Shown here piece by piece: positions 45,951 to 57,702 of a DNA stretch of 64,000 nucleotides. The notes beneath the pieces are model-generated. The model had not been told where the DNA came from. It searched no databases and worked only from the letters and a program-made list of their open reading frames with translations. The stretch is taken from contig CAXFZM010000320.1 in assembly GCA_964007475.1 (NCBI GenBank), forward strand, positions 248,001-312,000, in the 5' to 3' direction. The stretch comes from Hybos culiciformis (taxonomy: Eukaryota > Arthropoda > Insecta > Diptera > Hybotidae). The position numbers and the translations under genes are program-made. Positions within the stretch are counted from its first letter, which is position 1. Each line of letters begins with the position of its first letter.

Positions 45951-46034
45951 ACGTTAAAAATTTAATTTATAAAAGTTATGTGGAAAAATAAAAATATTTT
46001 TTTTCTTTTTTTCATAATTTAAAAAAAAAATTAA
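45951..46034. mobile_element. Half copy of the 55311-55526 palindrome
   Basis: ACGTTAAAAATTTAATTTAT then AAAAGTTATGTGGAAAAATA matches the right arm of the long palindrome at 55311-55526. Only one arm is present here. Confidence 0.65.
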
Positions 46035-46127
46035 TGGGCATGTGGTCGGTATGTTGTTTTTAGTAGTATTGAATTTAGATCGCTAAATGGAATATTATAT
46101 GCGTCAATACACATGCAATCATTTAGA

Positions 46128-46215
46128 TTCATCATCATGATATCATTTAGATGCATCTGCGTGAATAATGAAATCATTTAATGCATCTGCGTAAATAATG
46201 AAATCATTTAGATGT
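46128..46215. repeat. Short tandem repeat, about 34-bp unit
   Basis: Two to three diverged copies of ATCATTTAGATGCATCTGCG followed by TGAATAATGAA. Confidence 0.55.
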
Positions 46216-46340
46216 TCTCACAATATATCAATACAGACAAATACAAAAAAAAAAAGAAAAAAAAAATGTGTATATCAACTTTTGTTTTTTTTTTTCATTG
46301 TAAATGTATAGACTGCAACTACCTTACACATGCACATTAA

Positions 46341-46531
46341 AACAGTATATTGGATACATTAACAAAATTTGTTATACAACTCGTTCTGTATTTACAGAAA
46401 AACACATAGACACTTGTCAATTCATATCACTCGACCTAACGGTTTCGTGATATAAGTATCAATGTGTTTTTGTGTATACAGAACTCGTAATTAATAACAA
46501 ATTTAGTTCACATATACAATAATCTACTATA
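46341..46531. mobile_element. Foldback MITE related to the TTAA family, copy 3
   Basis: Shares the hairpin core (AACAAAATTTGTTATACAACTC and the facing AACTCGTAATTAATAACAAATT) and the end TAGTAGATTA with 16322-16514. The left TTAA is present (46337-46340); the right side is TATAA. More diverged than the retroelement copies. Confidence 0.55.
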
Positions 46532-46789
46532 AAGATGATAAAATAAATAAAATTATTATTTTTTTTTTTCTTTATATATAAATTATATATTATATATCTA
46601 TTATTTATTAACATATAAGTATACTGTTTGTCTTCTTATATATAACTGATCATCCGTTTTTTGTTGTCATTTTTTGAAATTTTAATATTATTATAAAAAA
46701 TTGTTGTATATTTTATTCCTATTGTTTAATCATCTGTTCTGTGTTCTTTTTTTATTTAATTCTGTCATTACTCTTTTATAATCAGCATG

Positions 46790-47101
46790 TATATGTTACG
46801 GGGAATGTGCGAATTCCGGTGAATGTGAGTTTAGTTTTGGTAAATATCAACATTACAGTACATTTACCGGCCCGATTGGCCCCATTTTTGTTTAGAGCGT
46901 AGAGGGGGTACCGCTTATCCAAATAGGGGAGTGTGGGGTGGCCACCCCGCCACCCCGCACTTTCCTATTTGGATAAGGGGTACCCCCTCTACGCGCTACA
47001 CAAAAATGGGGCCAATCGGGTCGGTAAATGTAATGTAATTTTAAAATTACTGGTTTTTAAACTCACATTCACCGGAATTCGCACATTCGCCGTAACATAT
47101 A
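46790..47101. mobile_element. GC-rich foldback MITE, near-perfect 312-bp palindrome
   Basis: TATATGTTACGG and CCGTAACATATA form the ends. Arms pair through GTGCGAATTCCGGTGAATGTG / CACATTCACCGGAATTCGCAC and GGGGGTACC / GGTACCCCC, with a short central spacer near GGCCACCCCGCC. The arms differ by an asymmetric block (TTTAGTTTTGGTAAATATC against the other arm). No ORF. Confidence 0.75.
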
Positions 47102-47145
47102 AATTTTGCTAGATGTACCCGCACACACGTTGTGGAACACACGTT

Positions 47146-47489
47146 TTAAGGGCCGTTTTTTAACCCCCTCCCCCCCCCCCCCCCATAGTAACAGATCGTA
47201 ACAAATTCCGAAGACCCTCCCCTCCGCAAGAAGAATAACGTATACTTTTTAAATTACTTTTAAAACACTTTTTAAATTACTTTTTGAACAATTTTTTTAT
47301 TCGAATAAACAAAACAAAATTTATTATAACTTAAAAATAAAAACAAAAATCGAAAAAATAAAATAATAAATATTTAGTGTAATTTTTTTTATAAAAATGA
47401 GGAACAACCCCTCCCCCGTAACAAACCGTAACCAATTTTCAAATCCCCCTCCCCCCTAGGCCGTTACGTAATTTGTGAACAGTCCCTAA
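47146..47489. repeat. MITE-like repeat with C-rich direct blocks
   Basis: Ends TTAAGGGCCGTT and, inverted, TTAGGGACTGTT. Two C-rich blocks (CCCTCCCC flanked by GTAACA, CGTAAC) lie near 47170-47225 and 47408-47458 as direct repeats. It includes a run of about 15 C at 47170-47184. The ACGTAATTTGTGAAC end is a common insect repeat type (recollection). Confidence 0.5.
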
Positions 47490-47523
47490 GTGAAATTTTT
47501 GTTGTAAGATTGATGAACAATTA

Positions 47524-47919
47524 AGGTCAATTCACACATATCAGTCACGTCAAGTCACCGTCACGTTACCGGCACGTCATTTCAGTCAAAAAAAATATCG
47601 TTCCGTGTAATTTAAATGAACTGTCTACACTCATCCGGCGCCGTCACGTCACCGAACCATCAGTCGTCCCACCGTCAACGAGCCGTCAAAATTAAATTAC
47701 TTTCCGACGATATTTTTTTTTTTTGTGACTGACGGCTTTTTGAAATTGAAAGCAAAACAAACAAAACAAAGTTTTTATTTTTTATTTTGTATCTAAAAAA
47801 ACGGGACGTAACGGTGACGTGACTGAAGTGTGTAGACACAGGTCAAGATATTGATGGATACTTGACGGTGATGGAATGGAGACGAAACTTTGAAGTGACT
47901 GATATGTGTGAATCAACCT
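47524..47919. mobile_element. MITE with AGGTYRATTCACACATATCA ends and TTA target duplication
   Basis: The left AGGTCAATTCACACATATCA is matched in inverse by the right end TGATATGTGTGAATCAACCT. TTA flanks both sides (47521-47523, 47920-47922), as for PIF/Harbinger-type insertions. About 396 bp, CGTCA-rich interior, no ORF. Confidence 0.7.
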
Positions 47920-48119
47920 TTATAGGAGCTAGTTATTTTATAAATTTGGGAAAATATCTAAGAAGAATTAATATTTATCATTTCTAATTATTCAACACTT
48001 CAATTGTATGAAATCGAATGATATCCTTCCTTTAAAGAGGTTTCCAAACCAGAGTTCCTGATTTTATCATTGAAGATAATTTATTAAATTATCTTATCGC
48101 TAATTTTTCTTTATGCGGA

Positions 48120-50735
48120 GAATTTATGGATAATTTAAAGAAAAAATAAAGAAAAAAGAAAAATTAAAAAATCTTTATCTTTAATTTGTCTTTACGAGGA
48201 GAATTTATGGAGAATTTAAAAGAAAAAATAAAGAAAAAGAAAAAATGTACATAAAAATTCTACACATCGAAAGAAAACGATAAACTATTCGTTAATTTAT
48301 CGTAAGGGACGAAGAAAAGATTATCAATTCAGAGATTATAAATGAGAAATAGGTACTCATTTTTCAACACAACGAAAAAATAATGTATATAAAAAATTAT
48401 TTTTTCTTTATGTTCTTTATTTGTGTGTGTTTGTTTATGTTTGTGTGAACAAAAAAATGTTTATTTACTTTTCTCTAATTCAAAAAACCTGTGCATAGGT
48501 ACACATTTTTTTGCTTCTTTTTCTTTATATTATCTTTAAATTATAATTTAAATTCTCCTTGGATATTTTATAGAAAACTTAGCAATTTTTTCGTATGTTT
48601 TATCCTTTGCGTTATTTTTTCTTTATATTATCTTAACTTAAAACCAAAACAAAATTATTTTTTCGTTTATTTTTTCTTTGTTTTATCGTCTCTTTTAAAA
48701 ATTTGTTTATAAATTCACAATTTTTTCTCTATCCCTTGAAATTTTAACATTATTTTATCTTTATCTTTGAGAGTAAAGAAAAAATAAGCTTTAAATCATA
48801 AGCTTTAAACCACAAGTATAAACAGAAGTGTACCGAACTTCTATTTATTTTTCAAAATAAATCACATTCGCAGGCACTTCTAATAATTTATTAAAAAATG
48901 CATTTGTATGCAGTTATAGTATTTATTTTTGCTCTGTATACTTCTGCGTAAATGTGGGAAAAAAAAAACAATAAAGCACTCATTAAAAAAAAAAAAATCA
49001 CTTCTTCATAAGTAAAATATAAAACTGGACAAACAAATTTCTGTTTATTTTATATCGCTAATCGTTTGTTCAGGATAACAAGTAACATCAAATTTTGGTA
49101 AAGAGAACAAATAAAGTTTTGTAAGGTAATTTATTTTATTATCAATTTTAGATTTTTAGCGTAGTTACGATAGTCCAAAACTGAAATATTTTTTATTATT
49201 AAGAAACAACAAAACAATATTTTAGAAATCTATGGAAAACCTGTGTAGTGGATCTCGAAATAATTAGTTGATAATTAGTAGAAATTTGAAAATATCTAAG
49301 AATGTCTGCTTCACACCATCTCAAGCTTGGTGCTTTGTTGGAGAAGCAAAAATTATACATTACGTATTTAATTTCATAGTAATTAAATAAAACTAAAATG
49401 TAGCAGTACGCCCAGATAATTTATTTTGAATCCTTGATTTTATTAGATTAAATTTTTTTTTTTTTTCATTCTAAAAATGTGTTGGCTAGAAACTTTAGTT
49501 TTAAAAAAATGTTGTGCAATTCGTATTTGGTTTTACAACCATTTTATTCGGAACCGGAGCCTTTATAATTTTTTTTACATGTACTAATACAATTATGTGT
49601 TCTACCTCCTTGAGCAAGAAGAACACATGTATTTTCAAAGTCAACTGGACAATATGTGGATAATTAGGTGCAACTGTTAATAAATTTTCTACCTCAGTTG
49701 AAGCAACATATTAAACTCTTGAAGAAAGTTTCGCAATAAGAATTATACAACAAAAAAGTCGTAACGATCTTTTTGGATATTTTTACTTTAAAAAATAGTT
49801 TTTTTTTATAGGTTCTAGTCCACGCATGTCAAAGGGTATAACTTTGCGGCCTACTCGATATAACAGTACAAAAAAAATTAGAAGATATTAATTTTACTTT
49901 TTTTTTTACTGTTCACAAAATAAACCTAGTTTAATATAACCTTTAAGTTTTTTATTTTTTGTGGCCCACATAAATTGTTGAATTCTTTATTTGGCCCGTG
50001 TTAGGATTTGAGTTTGAAATGCTTGTTCTAGTCTTTCCAATTTTTTTGTAACAATCACATTTTTTTAGGGCCTTTCTTGCTTAGCAAGGCAGTTTTCATT
50101 TCCATAAGTGAAAGGAATATGCGTTAAAACAAAAGTCTATTTACACACACATGAAAAAACAATAAGAAAAGAATAATTAAGAATATTTAATTAATCACAA
50201 AAATTATTTAGTAGTATTTAGTATTTCATTTAATAGGTCAATCTGCGAAATTTTAATTTGAAAAGATATTGATAAATTTGAAAAAAAAAAAAATTATTAA
50301 AATTAAATTTAAATATTTAAATTTAAATAAATTATTGAAAATTAAATTTTATTGCTTAAAAAAAAATTAATTTGATTATAGACTTATAAAGGTAAGTAAA
50401 AATATTATTATTTATTAAGCGCATTTTTTTTTTTTTTTCAAGACTACGACGCCGCCTGTTTGAAAAAAGTCAAGTTGCGATATTAAAGATTATTAAAAAA
50501 AAAGCTTTGCAAAATGACATAAATATAGAATTAAAAAACAAAATAAAAGGAATGTACCTCATTTTATTCCGAATTTGAAGCAAAAAAATTATTAATTTTC
50601 ACGTTCATATTTATTGACAACTGACCGTTTTCTTGACTTGAATTAATTCTTTTTAATTAAAACTTGATCTGAATTTTCTTTCACTCAATAACATGAAACA
50701 TTCCATAATTTTTTTTTATTTGTTTCTTTAAAGAA
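48120..50735. other. Left non-coding part of the hAT element
   Basis: No supported ORF. Contains diverged direct copies of GAGAATTTATGGANAATTTA near 48118 and 48200, and AT-rich spacer with the likely transposase promoter upstream of 50736. Confidence 0.4.
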
Positions 50736-52715
50736 ATGGGAAGAAAAAAAAATAATATTTTTCGTCAACATTTCAAAGACGATGAAAGAACACCAATGAA
50801 GATATGTGTTATCGACAATTGTAACGAGTTTGTTACAAACCATATTACATCGATGACTCGACATATTGAAAATAAGCATTCTAAAATTTATTCCGAATCA
50901 CGAGAATCTATTTCAACTTCTTCAAAATCCATAAAAAAAATTACTACTCTCAAAATTCAAATTAATATAGACGACTTTAAAAACGCTTGCGTAAATTTTG
51001 TGTGCAAGCAAGGCGTTTCATTTAATTCATTAAATTCAAAAGACTTTCAACAAATCGTTGGCCCCATTTCAGTATCAAGCGGCGTCACTATTAATGCTCA
51101 TAACATCAAAGAACAAATTGAAAAACAAGCAATAAAAATTAAAAATGAAATAAAATTAAAATTGAAAGACAGAATGGTTTCATTAAAAAGGGATGAAGCT
51201 ACGCGCCTAAATAAATCTGTGCTTATTATTAATGTTCAATTAGTAAATGATGTTGGCATGATAGATATGAATACTTTAGATGTTTTTGAACTTCAAGAAC
51301 GACATACATCTGATTACATAAAAAGCCGAATCATGGATGTATTAGCAAATTTTACTTTGGATATGTCTCAAATTTATTCCATAACAACGGATAATGGAGC
51401 CAATATGCTAAAAACTACTCATCTCATTAACAATGAACTAAATAGTTCAACTTTCGATTTATCGGATACCGAATGTTCAGATGAAGATTTATTAAATGAT
51501 GAAGAACAAACAGAAATTCATAAAGATGATTATGTTGATTATGGTGATTACGAGGATTACGATGATTTTAATGACGATGGAAGCGAGTTTTATGATTTTG
51601 ACGAGGCAAGCGATGAAGACAATGAGTTCATTAGTCAAAAAGTTCAGCTTCAAAGTTTCCTCGTAAATTCCATCAAATGCGCTGTCCACACATTACAACT
51701 TGCAGTTAATGATGTTATTAAGAGAAATCCTATAAAAAAGAAAATAAATATTATAACGAAAGTTGTCAGAAAAATGCGAACACCTCTTCACAGAAATTCT
51801 CTCAAAATTCGGAATTTGAAGTCCCCAATATTGAGCAATATCACAAGATGGAATTCTACGTATTTAATGCTTCAAAGATTACAAGAACATAAACCTTATT
51901 GTGATGAATTTCAAAATAAATACAAAGAGTTAAAATTATCAGTAAGTTTATGAAAATTTATAAATGATTTTGTTGTTGTTTTTCAGCCGATGAAAGAAAT
52001 AACAATAAAACTTCAAAATCTTCAACTCCCATTGGGAGATTTTTATGAATATTGGCTTGAGCTCAAATGTAAAATTAATAAGTTAAGTGAAAAATACAAA
52101 TTAGCTCGTTGCCTTCTGTCAAAAATTGAGCAAAGGGAAAAGAAACTCATTCAAAATAAAACCATGAAAAGTGCATTATTTTTAGACCCTAGGTTCTACT
52201 GCTTACTTACAGAAGACCAAAAATTTGAGGCTATCACTCACCTTCAACTTTTATTCAATCACGTTGAGCTCTTAGAACAATATGATAGTTGTGATTCTTC
52301 TTGCTCTAATGGTTCGTCATTTGAGCTACAAAGATCTTCTTCTGACTTAGACGCAGACAAAAATTCAGAACGGAATAATATGATAAATAACTACATATCT
52401 GCACAAGTCCAAAATACTAGTTCTTCTCCTCCTAAAACATTTGCAAAAGAAATTTTGCTTTTTGCACCAAAAAGGGCTGATATCAAAACAAACATCTTAC
52501 AATATTGGCTTGAAGAAAAAAGTAATTTTCCAATTTTGGCCAAATTAGCAGCTATAATACACGCAGTACCTGCTTCTCAATCAAGCGTCGAGAGATGTTT
52601 TTCTGCCCTTAGACTAATTCTTTCAGAGCAAAGAAATCGTATGTCAGATAAAACTCTACATAACCTTCTAATGGTACGTTTTAATTCTAAAAATAATTAT
52701 AATTATGACTTTTAA
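50736..52715 (+). CDS. hAT transposase, 644 aa, one 45-nt intron (51942-51986)
   Basis: Exon 1 (50736-51941, 402 codons) and exon 2 (51987-52715, 242 codons plus stop) join in phase 0 at TCA|GTAAGT and TTTTCAG|CCG. Residues 24-48 form a BED-type zinc finger (C24, C29, H43, H48). The catalytic core has Asp in LKRDEATRLN, Asp near 219 in SITTDNGANM, and the conserved CAVHTLQLAV motif. A very acidic insert (about residues 235-300, many Asp and Tyr) interrupts it. The C-terminus is the hAT dimerisation domain ending ASQSSVERCFSALRLI then RNRMSDKTLHNLLMVRF, including the catalytic Glu in SVER. There is no internal stop or shift, so it is plausibly active. It acts on the flanking CAGAGTTCC ends. 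Confidence 0.9.
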
Positions 52716-54272
52716 ATTTTTTTCAAATTCTTTATTTTTAAATTTCGACGCTTTTTTTTTTCAAACACTTTTATTTTAAAATAATGTGATAAAAGCCATT
52801 ACATTTCGAAACGTAAATCCACTCTATTTTTTATTTTTTTTTGTTTTTCTTAACTTTTTTTCTCACACAACAAGTATTTTTCTCACACAACTTTTTCTAC
52901 ACGAAAAAAGTAATTGTTTTTACAGTAAAAAATAATATCCAAAATGTAATAATAATTTTAATTAGTAATTTAAATTTAATAAATAATTTTTTCTCTCATT
53001 TGACCTTAAAAATATTGATGAAAAAGTTGGATCTTTCTAAAGGAAATAAATATTAGGAAAAATTTAAAATGCGTTAAGTAAAAAATTTAAAATATAGCGT
53101 TTCTTTAGTTTTGAAATGTGTGTACTTATATTTTTTCAAAAGACTGAAATACATGTTAGAAAAAAAAATTTTATGTTAATGATTTTTATCATTTTCAAGT
53201 TACCTAATAAGTTAATTATTATTAATAACAAAAAATAAAAATAAATGGCTGTGTATGTTATTTTTATATGTGATAATTCCAAAAAAGTTATGAAATAATA
53301 AATGTATCTAGAAAATACAAATAATGTAAAAATTAATAATAAAAACAACAAAAACTGTGAATAAAGTACAACTTTTGTAACAATATCATATTCTCTCATT
53401 TTTTCTTATTCCAGTGATAGAATCAACATGAATTTTTATAGTTATTGGAAGCGGTCAACTCTAATTTATTATGTTTCGATAGTTGCTAGAAAAAAAAATC
53501 GACTTCGGCACTTTGCAATTTTTTTTTTTTTAATATTAACGTAACAATCGACAAGGTGTTTGTATATATTTGTAAAATTATTTCATTCATTAGACCTTGT
53601 AATTTGCTTTATAATTTTTCATCATTTTTCCTTTTTGTTTATTGATGTTTTTTCATATTTTACAATTTTAATAAAATGACAACAACAAAATAGATAGCAA
53701 AATTATAAATAATTGAAATATCATTAGAAAATATTTGTAAATATTTGTAAGTAAGTATTTGTCCTTTGATATAACTCAAATTTATTCTTCTATTAGTTCA
53801 AAGTTACCTCAAAACGAAAATGTAAAAAAAAAATATTACGTGTTAAAATGTCAGTTCTTCATATCTTTGAATTTTTTTAGAAGGAACATAGAACACCCTA
53901 TACAAATTTCTTTTTGTTTTATATTTTTACACACTCGTTTGCACTATATTAAGTACTTGAATATGTGTTTGTAAATAGAAATAAACCAATATAAAAATAA
54001 ATGATTAATAAAATGTTATTTTTATTGAAAAAATAAATAGAATGAAATGTATGAATTATGTAAAATAAAGAGGAAAACACTACAGAGAAATTTTTAAATA
54101 AAAGTGTTGGTATACGTTTGTATAAATAAAAAAATAAAAAGAAATAAACCGCAGGTACACTTCTGTTTATTTTTGGAAGATTTCTGTTTATTTGTGTAAT
54201 ATTTTTAACCCTGCTTTAAATTATCTTTTCTTTTTCCGATCTTTTTCTTTGAAGATAAAAAATGGAACTCTG
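52716..54272. other. Right non-coding part of the hAT element
   Basis: AT-rich, with short low-complexity frames only. It ends in the terminal inverted repeat. No further gene supported. Confidence 0.45.
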
Positions 54273-54282
54273 TTCCAAACCA

Positions 54283-55310
54283 AACCAAATTTGTGTTTTT
54301 ATCCATTTCCTCTTTTTATGATTCAAATTTGAATGAAATCGGAAGAACTTTTACAGTCCTCCTCGGGAGGGGTTTCTGGATAGGGTGCCATAACGACCCC
54401 GAGACAAAGAGACGGTGTAAATTTCGAATTGATCGGTTGAGTGGTTTAGTTTTTAATATTTTATAGTTATTAGTATAATAAAGAAATTGATTTCTATATA
54501 TTCGAAGAGACCTCTAAAAAGAGGGGTGCAAATTTTTTGTTACGAAATTCGTGTGTTTAATCAATTTTCTGTACCAAATTTAAATGAAATCGTACAAAAT
54601 TTTGATGTCCTCCCCTACGGTAGGAGATCAATAAATTTTTTGTTACGAAATTTCTGTGTAATCATTTTCTCTTTTTATGGGTCAAATTTGAATGAAATCG
54701 GACGAACTTTTGAAGTCCGCCCTCGGGCGAGGTCGCTGGGTAGGAGCCTTGGGGAGATCCATGGGTAGGAGATCAACAAATATTTTGTTACGAAATTTGT
54801 GAGTAATCAGTTCTTCTTTTTACTTACCAAATTTGAATGAAATCGGACGAACTTCTAAAGTCCGTCACCAGGCGGTCTCTGGGTGGGAGGTTCCTGGGTA
54901 GGAGGTCAACAAATTGTTTATTACGAAATTTGTGTGTAATCAGTTCTTCTTTTTACAAACCAAATTTAAATGAAATCGGACGAACTTTTAAAGTCCGCCC
55001 CCCCAGAGGGGTCTCTGGATAGGAGGTCAACAAATTTTTTGTCACGAAATTTGTGTGTAATCAGTTCCTCTATTTACGTACCAAATTTCAATGAAATCGG
55101 ACGAACTTTTGAAGTCCGCCCCCGGGGGAGGTCCCTGGGTAGGAGGCCAATTAAATTTTAAAATAGCCTATTACGACCCCAGACTTGACACAAAGACATG
55201 GTGTTAGTTTGAAAACGATCGGTTGAGCGGTTTAGGAGCCTATTCGGAACATACAAACATACAAACAAACAAACAGACAAAGAGAGAACTTGGGTTTTAT
55301 ATATATAGAT
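54283..55310 (+). repeat. Minisatellite-like region, about five to six 130-bp units with variable GC hairpins
   Basis: Unit copies begin near 54290, 54480, 54628, 54762, 54896 and 55027. Each has GTTACGAAATTTGTGTGTAA, AATGAAATCGGACGAACTTT, then GTCCGCC and a GC-rich segment. That segment differs between units yet keeps paired arms (CCTACGGTAGG, CCTCGGGCGAGG, CCCCCCAGAGGGG, CCCCCGGGGGAGG). It ends in the common tail GATCGGTTGAGCGGTTTAGG and a run of ACAAACAAACAAAC. The frames at 54487-54768 and 54837-55161 are only products of the repeat. Confidence 0.75.
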
Positions 55311-55526
55311 TTATTTTATCATCTTTAATTTTTTTTGAATTATGAAAAAAAGAAAAATATATATATTTTTCCACATAACTTTTATAAATTAAATTTTTAA
55401 CGCAAGGCAAAATTACATGTTTTTGCCTTGCGTTAAAAATTTAATTTATAAAAGTTATGTGGAAAAATATATATTTTTTTTTTTTCTTTATTTCATAATT
55501 CAAAAAAAATTAAAGATGATAAAATA
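55311..55526. repeat. Near-perfect 216-bp palindrome (MITE-like)
   Basis: Arms 55311-55412 and 55421-55526 pair almost completely: TTATTTTATCATCTTTAATT against AATTAAAGATGATAAAATAA at the ends, and CGCAAGGCAAAA against TTTTGCCTTGCG at the centre. The loop is TTACATGT. It directly abuts the LINE. Confidence 0.85.
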
Positions 55527-57687
55527 ACAGTCCGCCTTGGTTTATCCGTGATTTAAAGACATTAAGAAACAGAAAAAACAAGGTATGGCGCAAGTACCTT
55601 AAATCGAAAACTGACAGTGACTACAGTAACTTTATAATTTTATTTAATAACTTTAGAGAACTTTTAAATCAGTCACATGATCGTTATATTTCAGACATGT
55701 CTGTCAAATTGAAATCCAATCGTAAATCCTTCTGGAAATTTGTGAATTCAAGAAGAAAATCAGACCAATACCCTTCATTTATGAAATTCTTTAATTCTTC
55801 GAGTGGTGATTCTGGTACAATATGTGAGTTTTTTCGAAACTTCTTCTCTAAATCGTACCCGGACACCGCATTTAATGCTTTAGATTCCAATTTCACCCAT
55901 TTGAATAACTGTTCCAAAACAACCTTCTCCAATCTTTATTTTGACTACGACCTGGTAAAAAAATACCTGAACCGTCTCGGGAATAATGCGTCTCCAGGCC
56001 CAGATGGTGTCCCAGAAATTATCTTAAAAAATTGTTCCGACGTTCTTGCTCTCCCATTATCCTGCCTCTTCAACCTTTCCTTGTCCTTAGGTATTTTTCC
56101 ATCCATCTGGAAAAAGGCATATATCAGACCCATCGATAAAGCCAATGCTAGAAGTGATGTCTCTAATTACCGCCCTATCGCAAAGCTTTCCTCAATCCCA
56201 AAACTGTTTGAACTCATAATCTTTGACGAAATTTATCCTCATTGTACAAAATTTCCAGTTGATAACCAACACGGTTTTATGAAGCATAAATCGACCACAA
56301 CAAACTTAGTTGAATGTACTTCCAAATTTCTAGCTAACATGGAGGAAGGTTTTCAAACAGACGTCGTCTATACTGACTTAACTAAAGCTTTTGACATCTT
56401 ACCACATAGCGTAATTCTTCTTAAAATGAAAGCTTACGGCTTCCCTGAATATTTTCTAAACTGGATACAGTCTTACCTGTCGTGGAGAAGTTACAATGTC
56501 ACTTTCAGAGGCGTTACATCATCTCCGATTTCAGCAAACTCCGGAGTGCCCCAAGGTAGTCACTTAGGCCCATTACTTTTTATCATTTCTGTAAATGACG
56601 TCATTTCCGTTCTAAATCATTGTGACGTGCAGATATATGCAGATGATATGAAATTTTTCAAAAAATTGTGAATGAATCTGATAGCTCTCTGCTTCAACAT
56701 GACCTCGACGACTTCTATAATTGGTGTCATGTTAACAATCTTAAGCTTAATATTGGCAAATGCCAATTTGTGACTTATTCCCGTCGAGTAAATAGAATTC
56801 AAATATCTTACTCTTTTAACAACGAACCTTTGGAAAGAGTTCAATCAATCAAAGATCTCGGCATTTACTTTGATGAAAAACTTTCTTTCAAAAGTCATTA
56901 CACCTATATCATGAACAAAGCTAATTCAATGTTGGGTTTCGTTAAACGATGGTCCAAAGATTTTCCAGATCCCTATACTTTAAAAGCTCTTTTTATGACT
57001 TTGGTCCGACCCAATCTGGAATATGCCAGCCAAGTCTGGTCTCCGTTCTATCAAGTTCACATTGATAGAATTGAATCCATTCAGAAAAAATTTCTGAGAT
57101 TTGCTTTACGCAACTTACCTTGGTCTGACCCACTTGATCTTCCATCTTATCAGAACAGACTTAATTTGATTAATTTGACTTCATTAGAAAAAAGGCGAGA
57201 GGTGCCTGATCTCATTTTCCTAATTGAAATTATTAACAATAATATAGTATCCAAATATATATCCAATAACATTTTACTACAAATTTTAGATTGCGCTCCC
57301 CAAATCTCTTTGTTACTTTTCCCCATAGAACTAATTATTGTAAATTTGAACCTGTCAATCGAATGTTGATTTTGGGTAATAGATACAAATATTTGATTGA
57401 CCTTTCCTTATCAAAACAAATTCAAAAAACTCGATTATTTAACCATATTGACTTTCGCTTATAATATTTTATTTCTTACGAATAGAATTATGTTTGTAAT
57501 TTAATTCTTGATAAGATAATTACTTTTTTGTTTTTTTAGTATAATAAATATTAAATAATAAATTCTTTCATTTATTATGTAAGTTAATTTTTGCTTAGAT
57601 ATTGTATATTTTTTGTAAACTGTAGATTTAAGCTTTTTTGTAAACTGTTTGTATTAAGCAGATATGAAATAAATAAATAAATAAATC
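55527..57687 (+). mobile_element. 5'-truncated jockey/CR1-like LINE
   Basis: It begins inside ORF2 at the connection between endonuclease and RT (SPPWFIRDLK) and runs through RT and the C-terminal part, with a 3' UTR to an (AAAT)n tail (57666-57687). The 5' end is cut exactly at the palindrome. The 3' tail of short A-rich repeats, not poly(A), is known for several LINE clades. Confidence 0.8.
55529..57464 (+). pseudogene. LINE reverse transcriptase (ORF2 part) with two frameshifts
   Basis: The frame 55529-56671 is open through RT motifs: NNASPGPDGVPEIILKN, SNYRPIAKLSSIPKLFE, VYTDLTKAFDILPH, SGVPQGSHLGPLLFI and the catalytic QIYADDMKFF. A shift in the AAAAAA run at about 56660 moves the frame to 56668-57310 (NWCHVNNLKLNIGKC, RPNLEYASQVWSPF). 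A second shift near 57315 leads to the natural stop at 57462-57464. The motif pattern fits the jockey/CR1 group. It would synthesise cDNA of the LINE; this copy is dead. Confidence 0.8.
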
Positions 57688-57702
57688 AAGGCCATGATAG
57701 AG

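Larger units (their letters stand above)
48050..54272 (+). mobile_element. Complete-looking autonomous hAT transposon, 6.2 kb
   Basis: Left end CAGAGTTCCTGATTTTATC, right end (inverted) CAGAGTTCCATTTTTTATC. TTCCAAAC flanks both sides exactly (48042-48049, 54273-54280), the 8-bp duplication expected of hAT. Subterminal inverted motifs AAACAGAAGTGTACC (about 48829) and GGTACACTTCTGTTTA (about 54154) are present. The element encodes one transposase (50736-52715). Long AT-rich flanks (2.7 kb left, 1.6 kb right) hold no other gene I can support. Confidence 0.85.

Noticed and set aside
54487..55161. Tandem ORFs in the minisatellite that look like a repeated protein, and a CRISPR-like look of repeat plus variable spacer
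   Set aside because: The frames follow the 130-bp unit and break between units. The repeats are long and diverged, the variable parts are palindromes, and the context is eukaryotic, so neither a protein family nor a CRISPR array.
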